DNA from: Pontibacter pamirensis
Lineage (GTDB): Bacteria > Bacteroidota > Bacteroidia > Cytophagales > Hymenobacteraceae
Direction of reading: 5' to 3'
Length of the DNA: 64,000 bases
Assembly: GCF_010015475.1 (NCBI RefSeq)
Contig: NZ_SSNI01000021.1
Location: 46,574-110,573 of the forward strand
Position numbers and translations under genes: made by a program. Positions 9,387 to 19,443 of the stretch are shown in pieces. Numbering within the stretch: position 1 is the first letter of the stretch; the number at the start of each line of letters is the position of its first letter. The notes under the pieces are model-generated. The model had not been told where the DNA came from. It worked only from the letters and a program-made list of their open reading frames with translations, and searched no databases.

Positions 9387-10526
9387 TTAAAACGCTTCCC
9401 CAATCAAAATGTAAAAGCCGGTTCCTTCGTTGGTGAAAGCAATATCAGCGCGGGTGTAGATGTCTTTTTTAGGGAAGAGCAGGTAGCGCAGGCCACCGCC
9501 ACCAGCCACTTTTAAGTTTTTTGCGTTCAGGTGGCTAAAGTCCGGGAAAACAGTGCCTGTGCTTGCAAACACTGATGCGCCGATTCTGCTGGAAAAACTC
9601 AGGGGCAAGGGCAGAAAACGATACTCTACCTGCGCAGCTAATTGGTTTTTGTCACGGAAACGGCCTGTGTAATAGCCGCGCATGATGCTCTCGCCTCCCA
9701 GTAAGGCCAATTGGTTGAAGGGCATATTGCCCACGTTAAACTGCCCTATCAGCTGTGCTGCCAGTACGTTGCTTCTGCCAATGGGCTTGTAAATACGGTT
9801 ATCTGAAAAAATGGAAGTAAATTTAAAGTCGCTGTTCCAAAGCCGATCGTAGCGGATCAGGGCCAGTTCTGAAAACAACCCGTCCCGCACATTGAGCACG
9901 TTGTGCCGGTTGTCGTAAATAATGCCCAGTCCTAAACCCGTGTTAGCCGAGCCTTTGCTGCCAGCCGGTTCTGCTACGTGTGCGTCGGTGGGAGAAATAA
10001 AGTCAACAGAAGCCATTCGCTGGTAATCCAGTTGCGGGCCTATGTACAGGTTTGGGCGAATCTGGCGCAGCACCCGTTCCTTCACCTGCATCTGGGTTGC
10101 CTCCACAAGGGCCAGGTGTTCGGCGGGAGAGTCCGGGCCGATGCCGTGGTAGAGCATCGGAAAACTTTGGAAACGAAGCTTACCCAGAAAAAACCACCTG
10201 CTCTTATCTGAGTAAAGGGAATGGTCGAACAGGACACCATACTGGTTTTCAAGCGTGAAAAAGGTAAAGCCGTTTATTTCGCTGAGCCTGTTGGTGGTAT
10301 CATTCTTTGCATAGTAAACATAGAGGCTGCTCAGGCCAAACTCCAGGTTTGTTTCCGGTGAGTAAGCCAGGGTTGGGTAAAGGAGAAACTGTGGCTGCGA
10401 AGCATCTGTCGTGTCATTCAGTAGTTTATTGATATACCTGGAAACAAAATTATGATGCTGCGCCCCGGCATCTTGCAAAGAGAAGAGCAGGAACGCAAAA
10501 AAGAGGAAGATAAAGCGGGTTTTCAT
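9387..10526 (-). CDS. Omp85/BamA-type outer-membrane beta-barrel protein
   Basis: This 379-residue protein has a signal peptide (about 1-22). The mature part is a C-terminal Omp85 (surface antigen, D15-like) barrel with no POTRA domains. The characteristic barrel motif reads LGGESIMRGYYTGRFRDKN, followed by AAQVEYRFLPLP and a final strand ending GFYILIGEAF with a terminal Phe. Alternating aromatic strands run throughout. Short barrel-only members are common in Bacteroidota; their cargo or role is mostly unknown. The gene is solitary. Confidence 0.8.
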   Translation of the reverse strand: MKTRFIFLFFAFLLFSLQDAGAQHHNFVSRYINKLLNDTTDASQPQFLLYPTLAYSPETNLEFGLSSLYVYYAKNDTTNRLSEINGFTFFTLENQYGVLFDHSLYSDKSRWFFLGKLRFQSFPMLYHGIGPDSPAEHLALVEATQMQVKERVLRQIRPNLYIGPQLDYQRMASVDFISPTDAHVAEPAGSKGSANTGLGLGIIYDNRHNVLNVRDGLFSELALIRYDRLWNSDFKFTSIFSDNRIYKPIGRSNVLAAQLIGQFNVGNMPFNQLALLGGESIMRGYYTGRFRDKNQLAAQVEYRFLPLPLSFSSRIGASVFASTGTVFPDFSHLNAKNLKVAGGGGLRYLLFPKKDIYTRADIAFTNEGTGFYILIGEAF

Positions 10527-10806
10527 AGTTAAAGGCAGTAAACAGCCAAACAGTTTTTGTAGTATACCTATATATTCGGAGCACGAAGTTATGTAATAAT
10601 GCCTATAAAAAACATATTTTAACTATATAGATTTTTGTCTATTGTTATGGTCGTTTTCTGCCTGTTGCTTTCGCGTAGGAGAAGGGCAGCAACATCCTCT
10701 AAATCCGTCGCCGTAACCGCTACCTCTCGCCCATTGTACAACGTACTATAACCAGTACCTGAAAGCCAGCAAGTACTTCAGCACAATAAAATTTAACAGC
10801 AGGATA

Positions 10807-11109
10807 ATGGAAACAATACATTTAAATCACCTGAATTCCGCCTTCAGAATCTCTGAGAGTGAGGGAAGGCGAAGCCTTGAAATCAGCAGCGTGTCTGTAG
10901 AAAAAGAGCCGGATGCAAGCGCCACTTTAAAGCTGATAGTTTTGGATGAGAAGGATGTCCCGATTTATAGCCAGGAATTATCCGATGGAGGAGAGGTGCA
11001 CAGTAGCATCGACATAAATCAGGAGTTTGCTTTTTATGACCACCTGACCGTGCGTATCATAGCCGAACCTGAAAGCAGCCCTTTTAGTGCAACGTTAACT
11101 TTTAAATAG
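10807..11109 (+). CDS. Small conserved-looking hypothetical protein
   Basis: This 100-residue acidic protein has no signal peptide or membrane helix. Alternating hydrophobic residues (ATLKLIVLDEKDVPIYSQEL, LTVRIIAE) suggest a small beta-sandwich. Codon use looks normal for the region, and an AT-rich leader precedes the ATG. I recognise no family. It is solitary and convergent with the GAF protein gene. Confidence 0.5.
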   Translation: METIHLNHLNSAFRISESEGRRSLEISSVSVEKEPDASATLKLIVLDEKDVPIYSQELSDGGEVHSSIDINQEFAFYDHLTVRIIAEPESSPFSATLTFK

Positions 11110-11167
11110 AACCCATTCACGTCAGGTTCTTCTTGTATGGCAAAAACAAAGATATTGGGTGAAGCTT

Positions 11168-11683
11168 TTATATAGCTTTTCCCAATTCTTCTTCAATGGC
11201 AGGGCTCAGCACAAAGATTAAATGCTCAGCAAAAGCGGCTTTTTCAATCGGCTTGGTACCCATTACGGCTACTATGCCTATTGGCTCATTGGACCCGGAA
11301 AGAAGAAACCTACCCAAGTATCTTTCAATTTTCAGATTCTGTAGCTCTTTGTCGCTAGGGAAGTTTTTGGTAACGTTAAAAGGAAAGTAGCAGAAGCCCT
11401 GAGTTTGCACGGCTTCGCATGGTGTTCCCTGTAGGGTATAAGTAACATTGTCCTGTACATCTTCCCCCTTCAGGAAGGCGCAGGTACGAATGTGGCTTCT
11501 GTCATCAGTCAGTGCACCAATCATGACATACTCAACGCCAGTATGCCTGTTTATAAACATGGCGGCCTCTAACAGAAAGCATGTACCTCTGCTCTTGTTC
11601 GTCAGCGTAACGGCTTCCTCTAAAATCCTGTTTTCTTCTTCTCCCGGCTCATATTGCCAGTGATGTACAAACCGGTACTCCAT
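11168..11683 (-). CDS. Single-GAF-domain protein
   Basis: This 171-residue cytosolic protein is essentially one GAF domain. It shows GVEYVMIGALTDDRSHIRT, then TYTLQGTPCEAVQTQGFCYF, FPSDKELQNLKIERYLGRFL and IGIVAVMGTKPI. The TPC...V, FP-D--L and ESYLG-type signatures are typical of the GAF domains found in bacterial sensor kinases. No output domain is attached and no kinase gene is adjacent, so it would have to act with a partner encoded elsewhere. A ligand is not predictable. Confidence 0.75.
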   Translation of the reverse strand: MEYRFVHHWQYEPGEEENRILEEAVTLTNKSRGTCFLLEAAMFINRHTGVEYVMIGALTDDRSHIRTCAFLKGEDVQDNVTYTLQGTPCEAVQTQGFCYFPFNVTKNFPSDKELQNLKIERYLGRFLLSGSNEPIGIVAVMGTKPIEKAAFAEHLIFVLSPAIEEELGKAI

Positions 11684-12097
11684 TGTATTTCAGCTTTAGG
11701 CTACTAAATTAAAGGTATGCATCCTCCCAATGCAATGCAAGTACAAACTTTACTGCTATGCCGTTATACACGGAACTTGTTCCACTGCTCTGATTTGGCG
11801 AGAGTCCATCAAATAAAGCCCACCAACTGGAATGAACAAACTCTGACAGCTATCCTTACCATGGATGGTCCAATTTTCCTTCTCATGATTACTTTCAGAT
11901 AGAACTTCTCATAGGCAAAACCTTATAAAAGACATGATGCGGATTACTGGAGAATACAAAACACCCTTTTACAGGAGTCAGCGAATACTTTTTTTGAGAG
12001 TGAATTTTTCCAGAATTTATTTATAAGTACTCAGGAAGATGACCTATATTTAAATTCATTTTTGGTGTTGGTTTTATCAGGTATGGTTTTTTTTAAA
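11684..12097. other. Gene-free divergent region
   Basis: This 414-bp stretch lies between the GAF gene and the serine hydrolase gene. Its right half is AT-rich and should hold the hydrolase promoter. Nothing else was recognised. Confidence 0.4.
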
Positions 12098-13321
12098 ATG
12101 CAGTTTATTTTGCTTCGATGCATCTTCGCATCCTTTTTCTGTTTGTTATCGGTATCCTGCCAGGAAACGGGTAATGATATCCGGTTTAATGATTTCTTTG
12201 AAGAGGAAGATAGCAGGCAGCAGGTGCTCATCCCGGATTCGTTTACCGCAGATAGTGCCCGGCAGTTGGGTACCAAGGTGGATTCCATTTTCAAATATTT
12301 ACATAAAAGGAAAGGGTTTAACGGAACGGTGCTGGTTACAAAATATGACCAGGTAATCTACAAAGGTGCCTTTGGCTATGCAGATTTTCACCGTAAAGAT
12401 ACCCTCACCACGCAAACAGCCTTTCAGTTGGCTTCCGTATCCAAACAGTTCACGGCCATGGCCATCATGATGCTGAAAGAACAGGGCAAGCTAACCTACG
12501 AGGATAGTGTACAGCAGTATATCCCGGATTTCCCTTACAAAGGCATTACCATCAGGCAGCTGCTTACCCACCGATCTGGCTTGCCTAACTATACCTATTT
12601 CAGCGATGAACTCTGGCCCGACCGTAGAGTGCCAATTACCAACGAGGACGTCCTGAACCTGATGGCGGTGCATCAGCCCAGAATCTTTTACAAACCAAAC
12701 ACTCACTTCGATTACAGTAACACAGGATACAGTTTGCTGGCTGCCATTGTAGATGAGGCTTCCGGTATGCCTTTCGCGACTTTTTTGCAAGAGCATATAT
12801 TCGAGCCCCTGGAGATGAAGAGCACTTTCACTTTCAGTAAAGACATGGCTGTATTGACGGGAAGTTTGGCAACCGGCTACACCAGCGGCAGACGTAAAAG
12901 AACACCTGATTATTTAGACACCGTGCTGGGCGACAAGGGGCTGTATTCTACAGTAGAAGATTTGTATAAGTGGGATCAGGCCCTGTACACGCAAAAGCTG
13001 GTAAAAAGAGAAACCCTGGAAGAAGCATTTACCGGCTCCCGCCCGGAAAAGAAGAAAGATGAAGACTATGGGTTTGGCTGGCGCATCCGCCAGATAGAGA
13101 GTGGTGACACTGCTGTGTATCATGGCGGCTTGTGGCACGGCTATAATACCTATATGTTGCGAAACCCAAAGGACCACAGCGCCATTATTGTGCTGAGCAA
13201 CGTGACCAATGGCAGCTTAAATTATCTGAAAGATGTGAGGAAACTTTTATACCCGGTACAGCCCGTAATTACAGTTTCTGACAATACTAAACAAAGTAAA
13301 GCGGCCAGTGCCCAGTTATAA
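12098..13321 (+). CDS. Serine hydrolase, class C beta-lactamase-like
   Basis: This 407-residue hydrolase belongs to the beta-lactamase/penicillin-binding (transpeptidase-like) clan. The three active-site motifs are visible: SxxK as SVSK in FQLASVSKQFTAM, YxN as YSN in FDYSNTGYSLLA, and HGG in AVYHGGLWHG replacing KTG. I chose the ATG at 12098, which gives a compact lipoprotein-like signal (MQFILLRCIFASFFCLLSVSC), over an in-frame ATG at 12083 and a TTG at 12062. Substrates of this group include D-amino peptides and esters; a true beta-lactamase is unlikely from the HGG form. Confidence 0.85.
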   Translation: MQFILLRCIFASFFCLLSVSCQETGNDIRFNDFFEEEDSRQQVLIPDSFTADSARQLGTKVDSIFKYLHKRKGFNGTVLVTKYDQVIYKGAFGYADFHRKDTLTTQTAFQLASVSKQFTAMAIMMLKEQGKLTYEDSVQQYIPDFPYKGITIRQLLTHRSGLPNYTYFSDELWPDRRVPITNEDVLNLMAVHQPRIFYKPNTHFDYSNTGYSLLAAIVDEASGMPFATFLQEHIFEPLEMKSTFTFSKDMAVLTGSLATGYTSGRRKRTPDYLDTVLGDKGLYSTVEDLYKWDQALYTQKLVKRETLEEAFTGSRPEKKKDEDYGFGWRIRQIESGDTAVYHGGLWHGYNTYMLRNPKDHSAIIVLSNVTNGSLNYLKDVRKLLYPVQPVITVSDNTKQSKAASAQL

Positions 13322-13535
13322 GCAAGGAGCCTTAAGCTATAGATAAAGGGCCGTCTGGCAATTTTAGAAATGTTCCTTTTCGGGTGCAGGGCGGTTTCGA
13401 GCCCGACATTGCTATTCCCGGTACATCTACGGGAGGATATTTTTCTTTGTGACAAAGTCAATTCTCACCCTTTGGGCCGCAGCTATGGACTTATAAGCCA
13501 TTATTCAAGTATGCTTTACTCACAGGAATAATTTA

Positions 13536-13559
13536 GCAAGGGGATGAACATCCCCTTGC
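13536..13559 (-). terminator. Hairpin downstream of the ScyD-like gene
   Basis: An 11-bp perfect stem with a 2-nt loop (13536-13546 / 13549-13559, GCAAGGGGATG and complement) lies 10 bp beyond the minus-strand stop at 13569, followed on that strand by an AT-rich tract. Confidence 0.65.
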
Positions 13560-13568
13560 CAAAGCTTC

Positions 13569-14579
13569 TTAGTATTTTACCCGCAGCACTTTTCCTTCAG
13601 CCAGATTTGTAACATAGGCTGTTCTTAGCCCGCTTAACTCCATATCAGAGGCAAAGCTAAGCCCGGAGCGTAAAACATTTGTATCCTCATCTGACACCTT
13701 AATTATTTTTCCTGTGGCAGGTATCCAGCCTGTTGCTCCAAACTCACTGAATTGCAACACAAGCGGAAGTCCATCTATACCCAGTTCTATATCCACTAGT
13801 GTTGTGAGCCCATCTTGGTAAACGGATAGTTGCCCATCTGTGTCAACTTCGTAAACTTTTGCTGCTCCTTCCAGAAAAGGAAAACCAGTAAGCGTGGTGA
13901 CAAGAAAGCGGTCCTCATCAAACACAATGCTTGTGGGTACTGCATCAATATATGGTGGACCTACAGGAGTAGGATTTTCTATAGAAGGGAATTGAGCAAA
14001 AACACTAAGCTCAGCTGTTTGAGCATCGCTGCGGATAATGGCGTTAGCTCCTGCATCGGCCATGTAAAAATCACCTTCAGGCCCTTTCGTTAACTTGTAC
14101 AAGTTAGACTCAGCAAAACCCTCGCCGAGTACAAAGTTCCCAATTTCCTGATACTCCAGTTCGCTTGCCTGAAGAGGCGTGTCGCCAGGTACAAAATTTG
14201 CCAGCTGCGCCCTGTAAAGCCTTCCCTCTGCGCCATGCAAAATCCAGAGCGTACCATTGTCATACAAAAGATGATTTAAGCCAGCTGGATTCCCTTCCGG
14301 ATCTACTACTGATACAAAACCTTCAATTACGGGGTATACCTGCCCGCTGAGTGTGACGAGAGATACCCGGCCATCGTTCATGCCTGTTCCGGCTTCCGCG
14401 ACCCAAAGTCTGTGGTATTTATCTAACTCCAGCCCAACGGGAGTAGCCAGCCCTGTTGCAAAGTCACTTACTTCTGGCTTGGAGGGATCTACTTCGTCCA
14501 GATAGTCTTTGATGTGCTCACAGGAACTTAAAACGAAAATTAGCGATAACGCTAGAAGGTGGGAAGTTATTTTTCTCAT
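13569..14579 (-). CDS. ScyD/ScyE-family lipoprotein (beta-propeller)
   Basis: This 336-residue protein has a lipoprotein signal (LIFVLSSC, Cys about 20). It continues as an NHL-like beta-propeller with GLATPVGLELDKYHRLWVAE, AGLNHLLYDNGTLWILHG, FYMADAGANAIIRSD and SIVFDEDRFLVTTLTG. The pattern matches the ScyD/ScyE family, named for cyanobacterial scytonemin cluster proteins but widespread in other phyla with unknown function. It should sit on the periplasmic or outer-membrane surface. It is solitary, with an AT-rich promoter region 14580-14700. Confidence 0.72.
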   Translation of the reverse strand: MRKITSHLLALSLIFVLSSCEHIKDYLDEVDPSKPEVSDFATGLATPVGLELDKYHRLWVAEAGTGMNDGRVSLVTLSGQVYPVIEGFVSVVDPEGNPAGLNHLLYDNGTLWILHGAEGRLYRAQLANFVPGDTPLQASELEYQEIGNFVLGEGFAESNLYKLTKGPEGDFYMADAGANAIIRSDAQTAELSVFAQFPSIENPTPVGPPYIDAVPTSIVFDEDRFLVTTLTGFPFLEGAAKVYEVDTDGQLSVYQDGLTTLVDIELGIDGLPLVLQFSEFGATGWIPATGKIIKVSDEDTNVLRSGLSFASDMELSGLRTAYVTNLAEGKVLRVKY

Positions 14580-14855
14580 AGCTAATTAGTTAAAGGATTT
14601 TTTGTTTCAACTAAACGCAGGAAAAAACAGGATTTTTTATAAAATTAATTTTATTTTTTTAGCAAATAATTTAATTAATTTTAACCATTAAAATACGTGT
14701 CTTTAGCATTAGTGAGGAAGCAACGATAGCAGAATTTCCACTTCAGCAAGACAGTGGGTTATGTTATCATATGCATTTGCATTATTGTAAACTTCCTAGA
14801 CCATTGCTCCTAAAAGTAGATTACCCACTATTAATTCTCCCTGTAATCTTGAGTT

Positions 14856-17294
14856 CTAATTTCCTCCTGCACGCTCTACTTCCTCCAGATTAGTGCTTCT
14901 TTTGCGTAATTCAAATTTTTCTCCTTTGCTAAAGCGATAGCGAAGGTTCAGTCCAACGCTCTGGTGACTCAGGTACTGCTTAATCTCATTGGAGTTTCTA
15001 CCTGTTTTAGTGCTACCTAGCATCCATCGGCTACGAAAAATATCGTTCAGGCTTAGACTCAGGTCTGCTTTGTCGTTCAGGAAAGACTTTTTCACTCCCA
15101 GATCTACCCACCATTGCTTTTCGATGCGGAACAAGCCGTAAGCTTGTGGCCCCACGTACGCTGCATTAACCTCTACCCGGTAGTTTTGAGGCAGCAGGAT
15201 GTTGTGGGTTGATTGCAGCATGTACGTCACCACCTCATTTGCTGTCCGCTGCCCGTTCACGTCCGTGGAAAAGTACTGCCAGCCTACAGTAGCTTTGTTG
15301 CTGGTGTCCCAGTTCTTCATGATGCTAAGTGGAGCCATCATCGTGGCACTAAAGTTCCTGGAATTATCCAAATTATCCCGAAGGAAAATGGTTGTTTTGT
15401 CTTCAGCGTTCTGAACTGGCACCTCAGCTATAAAGTCTTTGGTCAGAGAATAGTTGAATGATAGGTTTATGGTCTGCTTAAATGTTTGTATTATACCAAA
15501 GGAGTGGGTATACATTGGTTTCAGGTAAGGGTTGCCCTGCGCCCAGGTGAAAGGGTCGAGGTAAAATACAAATGGATTAAGCAGCTCGTAATCCGGGCGC
15601 TGATTACGTCGGCTGTAATTGTAGTTTATCTGGTAATTATCAGAGACCTTTTGCTGCACAAACAGGCTGGGAAACAGGTTAAGGTACCGGCGGTTCATTC
15701 CCTCATCCAACGTAAGGGAACGACCTTCTGCAATAGTTTGCTCGCCTCGCAAACCAGCCTGTAAACTGAACCGGCTTCCCAGGGTGGTGCTGAAGTTTAC
15801 GTAGGCCGCATATATATTCTCTTTATACAGGAAGTGGTTACTGCGGTTCGGGTCAAGTGTATTTCCTTCCTCCCCGTGCGAGAAAAAGCGAAGCGAGTTA
15901 TCGGAGGCCAAATGGCTCGCTTTGCCTCCTAGCTCCAGCTTACGTCCATTCTGAAAGCTTTTGCTATAGTCTAATTTGGCAGAGTATATATCGTATGCAG
16001 TTGGGTTGTTGCTGGTAAGCAGGTTCCTAAAGTCAGTCCGTCCTTCGGACAGGCTGTCGTAGCTGTTCAGGTAACTGGCATCCTCCGCACTGGTAATATC
16101 TATCAGGTCCAGTTCAGCAGAAAGCGTGCTTCCCAGCGTGTCGAACTTTCCTAGGTAATGCAGGTTGAAGATTTTGTTATTAAGAATGTTTTGAAGGTAG
16201 TTGTCTGCTTCGATAAATAGGTCTTCTGAAGGTACCGCCGTGCGTATGTAAGTGTCTGTGCGAAAGTCATGGATAGCTTTCTGATACGACAGGTTCACCA
16301 TAGCACCTACACTGTGCATGCTGTTTATATCCACGTCAGTACCCAAACGCATAGAAGGTGCAACGCGGCTTACATCTTCCCGCACACCCTGATCAAATCG
16401 CGTACTGCTGTTCGACTTGTTAAACATCCTGTTGAACTCACCCAAACGCTGGTGTTCCCGCCGGGAAGCATCTAAATTTGCATGCGAATTCCAGCGGCCC
16501 TTCTTGAAGTTTATACTTCCACCGGCTGAATAAGTATGTAGCCCGTTGAACTGGTAGCCACTATAGAGACTGCCGTTCAGGCCGGTAGCGGTGTTCTTCT
16601 TCAGGTTAACATTGATAATACCGGCTGTGCCCTCGGCGTCATACCTTGCAGAAGGGTTGCTGATGATTTCGATGTTCCTGATATTTTCAGCCGCCATACC
16701 CTGCAGCATTGTCTGCAGGTCTTTGGCTGATAAATAGGTAAGCCGGTTATCAATCATCACCTGCACACCGGCTTTTCCGTTAAGCTGTAAGTTCCCGTCC
16801 TGGTCAACCCATACCCCCGGAGACTTCGCCAGCACATCAAAAGCTGTGTTGCCCGCAGCCAACGCTGTTCCTTCAACACCGACTATCATGCGGTCAGGCT
16901 CTACTGTAATGGATGGTCGAAGGGCGTTTACCGTTACCTCGCGAAGCATTTTAACATCCTCCTTTAAGGTGAGTACGCCAAAATCTCTGGAGAAGTCAAG
17001 ACTTATCACTTCAAAAGGAGAGGATATATTTTCTTTAAAGCCAATGGCGCTCAGTCGGAGTATGTAGACACCCCGGGCAGGTGTTGTTATAGCAAAAGTA
17101 CCAGCATCATCCGTGATGGAGCCGGTAATCACCATGGAGTCCGCCACTCTGATTACTGCGACGTTGCCATACGGAATGGGTGCCCCTGTCTCATCCTGAA
17201 GCCTGCCGCTTAAAAGGCCACCGGCTTGAGAATACACACATAATGAATGTACTGTTAGAAGAAGCAGCGTTAAAAGGAAACCTGTACTTTTCAT
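14856..17294 (-). CDS. Outer-membrane beta-barrel protein (plug plus barrel)
   Basis: This 812-residue protein has a signal peptide (about 1-22), a carboxypeptidase-regulatory-like domain (about 25-115: GRLQDETGAPIPYGNVAV) and a plug-like domain (about 125-220: FDVLAKSPGVWVDQDG, NIEIISNPSARYDAEGTAGI). A large barrel follows (about 230-800) with YNYSRRNQRPDYELLNPF. The ISNPSARYDAEGTAGIINV motif marks the outer membrane beta-barrel family rather than classic TonB siderophore receptors. No SusD-like partner is adjacent. It is divergent from the LytS/LytTR pair, which could regulate it; that link is inference from position. Confidence 0.82.
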   Translation of the reverse strand: MKSTGFLLTLLLLTVHSLCVYSQAGGLLSGRLQDETGAPIPYGNVAVIRVADSMVITGSITDDAGTFAITTPARGVYILRLSAIGFKENISSPFEVISLDFSRDFGVLTLKEDVKMLREVTVNALRPSITVEPDRMIVGVEGTALAAGNTAFDVLAKSPGVWVDQDGNLQLNGKAGVQVMIDNRLTYLSAKDLQTMLQGMAAENIRNIEIISNPSARYDAEGTAGIINVNLKKNTATGLNGSLYSGYQFNGLHTYSAGGSINFKKGRWNSHANLDASRREHQRLGEFNRMFNKSNSSTRFDQGVREDVSRVAPSMRLGTDVDINSMHSVGAMVNLSYQKAIHDFRTDTYIRTAVPSEDLFIEADNYLQNILNNKIFNLHYLGKFDTLGSTLSAELDLIDITSAEDASYLNSYDSLSEGRTDFRNLLTSNNPTAYDIYSAKLDYSKSFQNGRKLELGGKASHLASDNSLRFFSHGEEGNTLDPNRSNHFLYKENIYAAYVNFSTTLGSRFSLQAGLRGEQTIAEGRSLTLDEGMNRRYLNLFPSLFVQQKVSDNYQINYNYSRRNQRPDYELLNPFVFYLDPFTWAQGNPYLKPMYTHSFGIIQTFKQTINLSFNYSLTKDFIAEVPVQNAEDKTTIFLRDNLDNSRNFSATMMAPLSIMKNWDTSNKATVGWQYFSTDVNGQRTANEVVTYMLQSTHNILLPQNYRVEVNAAYVGPQAYGLFRIEKQWWVDLGVKKSFLNDKADLSLSLNDIFRSRWMLGSTKTGRNSNEIKQYLSHQSVGLNLRYRFSKGEKFELRKRSTNLEEVERAGGN

Positions 17295-17635
17295 ATTCTC
17301 CCGTATTTAAAGAGTTAACTAAATTATTTTTACCTAAAGGGTAAGGCAAAACTGGGAAGAATGTGACAGCCCCGGAACCTGAATCTGATGAACAAGGAAT
17401 TATGGGCAATGAATGAGGGTATCAGAACATTGAATGAGAATACTCTATGTGGAATAAGTCAGGAAAAGGAGGTTAGCCTTTTGATTTTATGGGGGTTAAA
17501 ATGCTGCGTTGTCACTGAAGCACAAGATAAAGTTTAACATGAATGGCTTCTTGTCTGTAACATCAGTGTTTATTATCGACTATACTTTATCTTAAAAAGG
17601 ATGCATTTTAGAAAAACAGACACTACGTAAATTCC
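17295..17635. other. Divergent promoter region, barrel gene versus LytS gene
   Basis: This 341-bp region lies between two divergently transcribed units and must carry both promoters. LytTR proteins usually bind paired direct repeats, but I could not identify a convincing pair here. Confidence 0.4.
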
Positions 17636-18655
17636 ATGTTGAGAAGAATTTCTATTGCCGCCGCAACAGCTGTTTTACTGTTTTACACAGTAATCTTTAT
17701 ACAGATGGGCACCATCTGGTTTTTTGAGATGAAGGCGCTGAAAGAACTGGTGATGTTCTTCTTTTTTCTGGTGTTTACCTTCTGGACGCATGAAAAGGTA
17801 GCTGCTTACTTCAATTCAAACCAGGTTGTGCGACTTTCACCTCACGCTAAGGCGCTGTTGGAGGGAGGAGCTGTCATCATCATTAGCATCATTTATAGTG
17901 TGCTGTTTGTCTTTATACCGCAATATGTATTTATTCCCACCGTCGAGTTCACTCCACAAGGAGTCAGGCTCAACTTGGTGGTGACATCAATCATCTCGCT
18001 CTTCTTTTACTATTTTGTGGAGCGAGAAAGAGGAAAGACTCAGTTGCAGGAGGAGTCTCTGAGGGCAGAGCAGTTACAGAAGGAAAACTTTAAGGCCCAG
18101 CTTGATTCGCTAAAAAACCAGATTGACCCGCACTTCCTCTTTAACAGCCTGAACGTGTTAGGTTCACTTATCTACAAAGACCCTGATAAAGCAGTGCAGT
18201 TCCTTGGGCAGCTTTCCAAGGTATACAGGATTGTTCTGGATAGTAACCGAAAACTGGTAGTACCGCTGCACACTGAACTGGAACTTGTTCATGCTTATAT
18301 CTTCCTGATGAAAACGCGCTTCGGTAATAATCTCCGGTTTGAGGTAGATGAATCCCTGGGAAAAATGCATTATGAACTTCCTCCCACATCAGTGCAGATG
18401 CTGATAGAGAACGCCATCAAGCACAATGGATTCACGACCCAGGAACCTCTCACAATCAAAATTTATTTAGAAAATGAAATGCTTGTGGTGGCAAACAACC
18501 TCCAGCCCAGGCTTGAAGAGGAAAGCTCATCGAAAGTCGGACTTCAGAATATAATGAACAGGTATAAACATTTCACAGACGAACAGGTAGAGATAAGCCC
18601 AACTGAAAAGGAATACATCGTCAGGTTGCCATTACTGAAAGGGGAAGAAGCATGA
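17636..18655 (+). CDS. LytS-type sensor histidine kinase
   Basis: This 339-residue membrane kinase has four predicted transmembrane segments (about 5-28, 36-54, 78-103 and 115-130). A short coiled coil and a His_kinase (LytS/YehU) domain follow. The phospho-acceptor His is residue 166 in QIDPHFLFNSLNVLG. The ATP-binding part shows PPTSVQMLIENAIKHNG (N box) and VGLQNIMNRY. The short membrane sensor has no large periplasmic loop. Its stop overlaps the start of the response regulator by 4 bp (ATGA), so the two are translationally coupled. Confidence 0.9.
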   Translation: MLRRISIAAATAVLLFYTVIFIQMGTIWFFEMKALKELVMFFFFLVFTFWTHEKVAAYFNSNQVVRLSPHAKALLEGGAVIIISIIYSVLFVFIPQYVFIPTVEFTPQGVRLNLVVTSIISLFFYYFVERERGKTQLQEESLRAEQLQKENFKAQLDSLKNQIDPHFLFNSLNVLGSLIYKDPDKAVQFLGQLSKVYRIVLDSNRKLVVPLHTELELVHAYIFLMKTRFGNNLRFEVDESLGKMHYELPPTSVQMLIENAIKHNGFTTQEPLTIKIYLENEMLVVANNLQPRLEEESSSKVGLQNIMNRYKHFTDEQVEISPTEKEYIVRLPLLKGEEA

Positions 18656-19416
18656 ATGTCATCATTATCGAAGATGAGGAATTAGCCGCTGAGGTTCTAG
18701 CCGATATTATCAGGAAGCTTCGGCCCGAGACGAAGGTCCTTAGCATGCCTGGTTCCATTAAAGAAGCTGTAAAATGGCTTGAACTACATCCTGAGCCTGA
18801 TTTGATTTTCTGCGACATACATCTTTCAGATGGGAACAGCTTTGAGATATTCAGAAGAGTAGATGTAAAGTGTCCGGTTATTTTCACTACGGCTTACAAC
18901 CAGTACGCCATCGAAGCCTTCAAAGTAAACAGTATAGATTATTTACTGAAGCCGATAATGGAGGAAGATGTAGCGAAAGCCCTTAAGAAGTATGAGACAT
19001 TGCAGATGCACCACTTAAAGCAAGGTTTTGGCAACCTGCAAGGCTTAATTCAAACCTCACAGGCACCGCAGCCTGCTGTTAGAACAAGGTTTTCAGTAAA
19101 GCAGGGGCAAACGATCCGAACAGTGCCTGCTGAGGAGGTTGCCTTCTTTCAGGCAGAAGAAGGAGTCACTTTTTTAATGACCTTTTCGGGAAAACGGTTC
19201 ATTATTAATAATACCTTGGATCAGTTGGAAGAGCAGCTTGCTAAAGCTAAATTCTTCAGGGTGAACAGGCAGTTTATAGTAAATATAGAAGCAGTGCAGG
19301 ATGTACAGCCTTACTTTAAAGGGAGGCTGATGTTAAAACTCAAACCACCCCTTGAAGTAGAACAAACGGTAAGCACCAACAGAACGGCTGCATTTAAGCA
19401 ATGGCTGGATCTTTAA
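18652..19416 (+). CDS. LytTR-family response regulator
   Basis: This 254-residue regulator begins with a receiver domain. The acidic pocket is IIEDEE at 5-10, the phospho-acceptor Asp is residue 55 in LIFCDIHLSDG, the Thr is in VIFTTAYNQYAIEAF, and the Lys is in DYLLKPI. A linker (about 120-145) leads to a LytTR DNA-binding domain (about 147-250) with VAFFQAEEGVTFL and FFRVNRQFIVNIEAV. It is co-transcribed with the LytS-type kinase. Its likely targets include its own operon or the divergent barrel gene, but no site was located. Confidence 0.9.
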   Translation: MNVIIIEDEELAAEVLADIIRKLRPETKVLSMPGSIKEAVKWLELHPEPDLIFCDIHLSDGNSFEIFRRVDVKCPVIFTTAYNQYAIEAFKVNSIDYLLKPIMEEDVAKALKKYETLQMHHLKQGFGNLQGLIQTSQAPQPAVRTRFSVKQGQTIRTVPAEEVAFFQAEEGVTFLMTFSGKRFIINNTLDQLEEQLAKAKFFRVNRQFIVNIEAVQDVQPYFKGRLMLKLKPPLEVEQTVSTNRTAAFKQWLDL

Positions 19417-19443
19417 ATTACCATTGCCTATCTAGCCGCACAT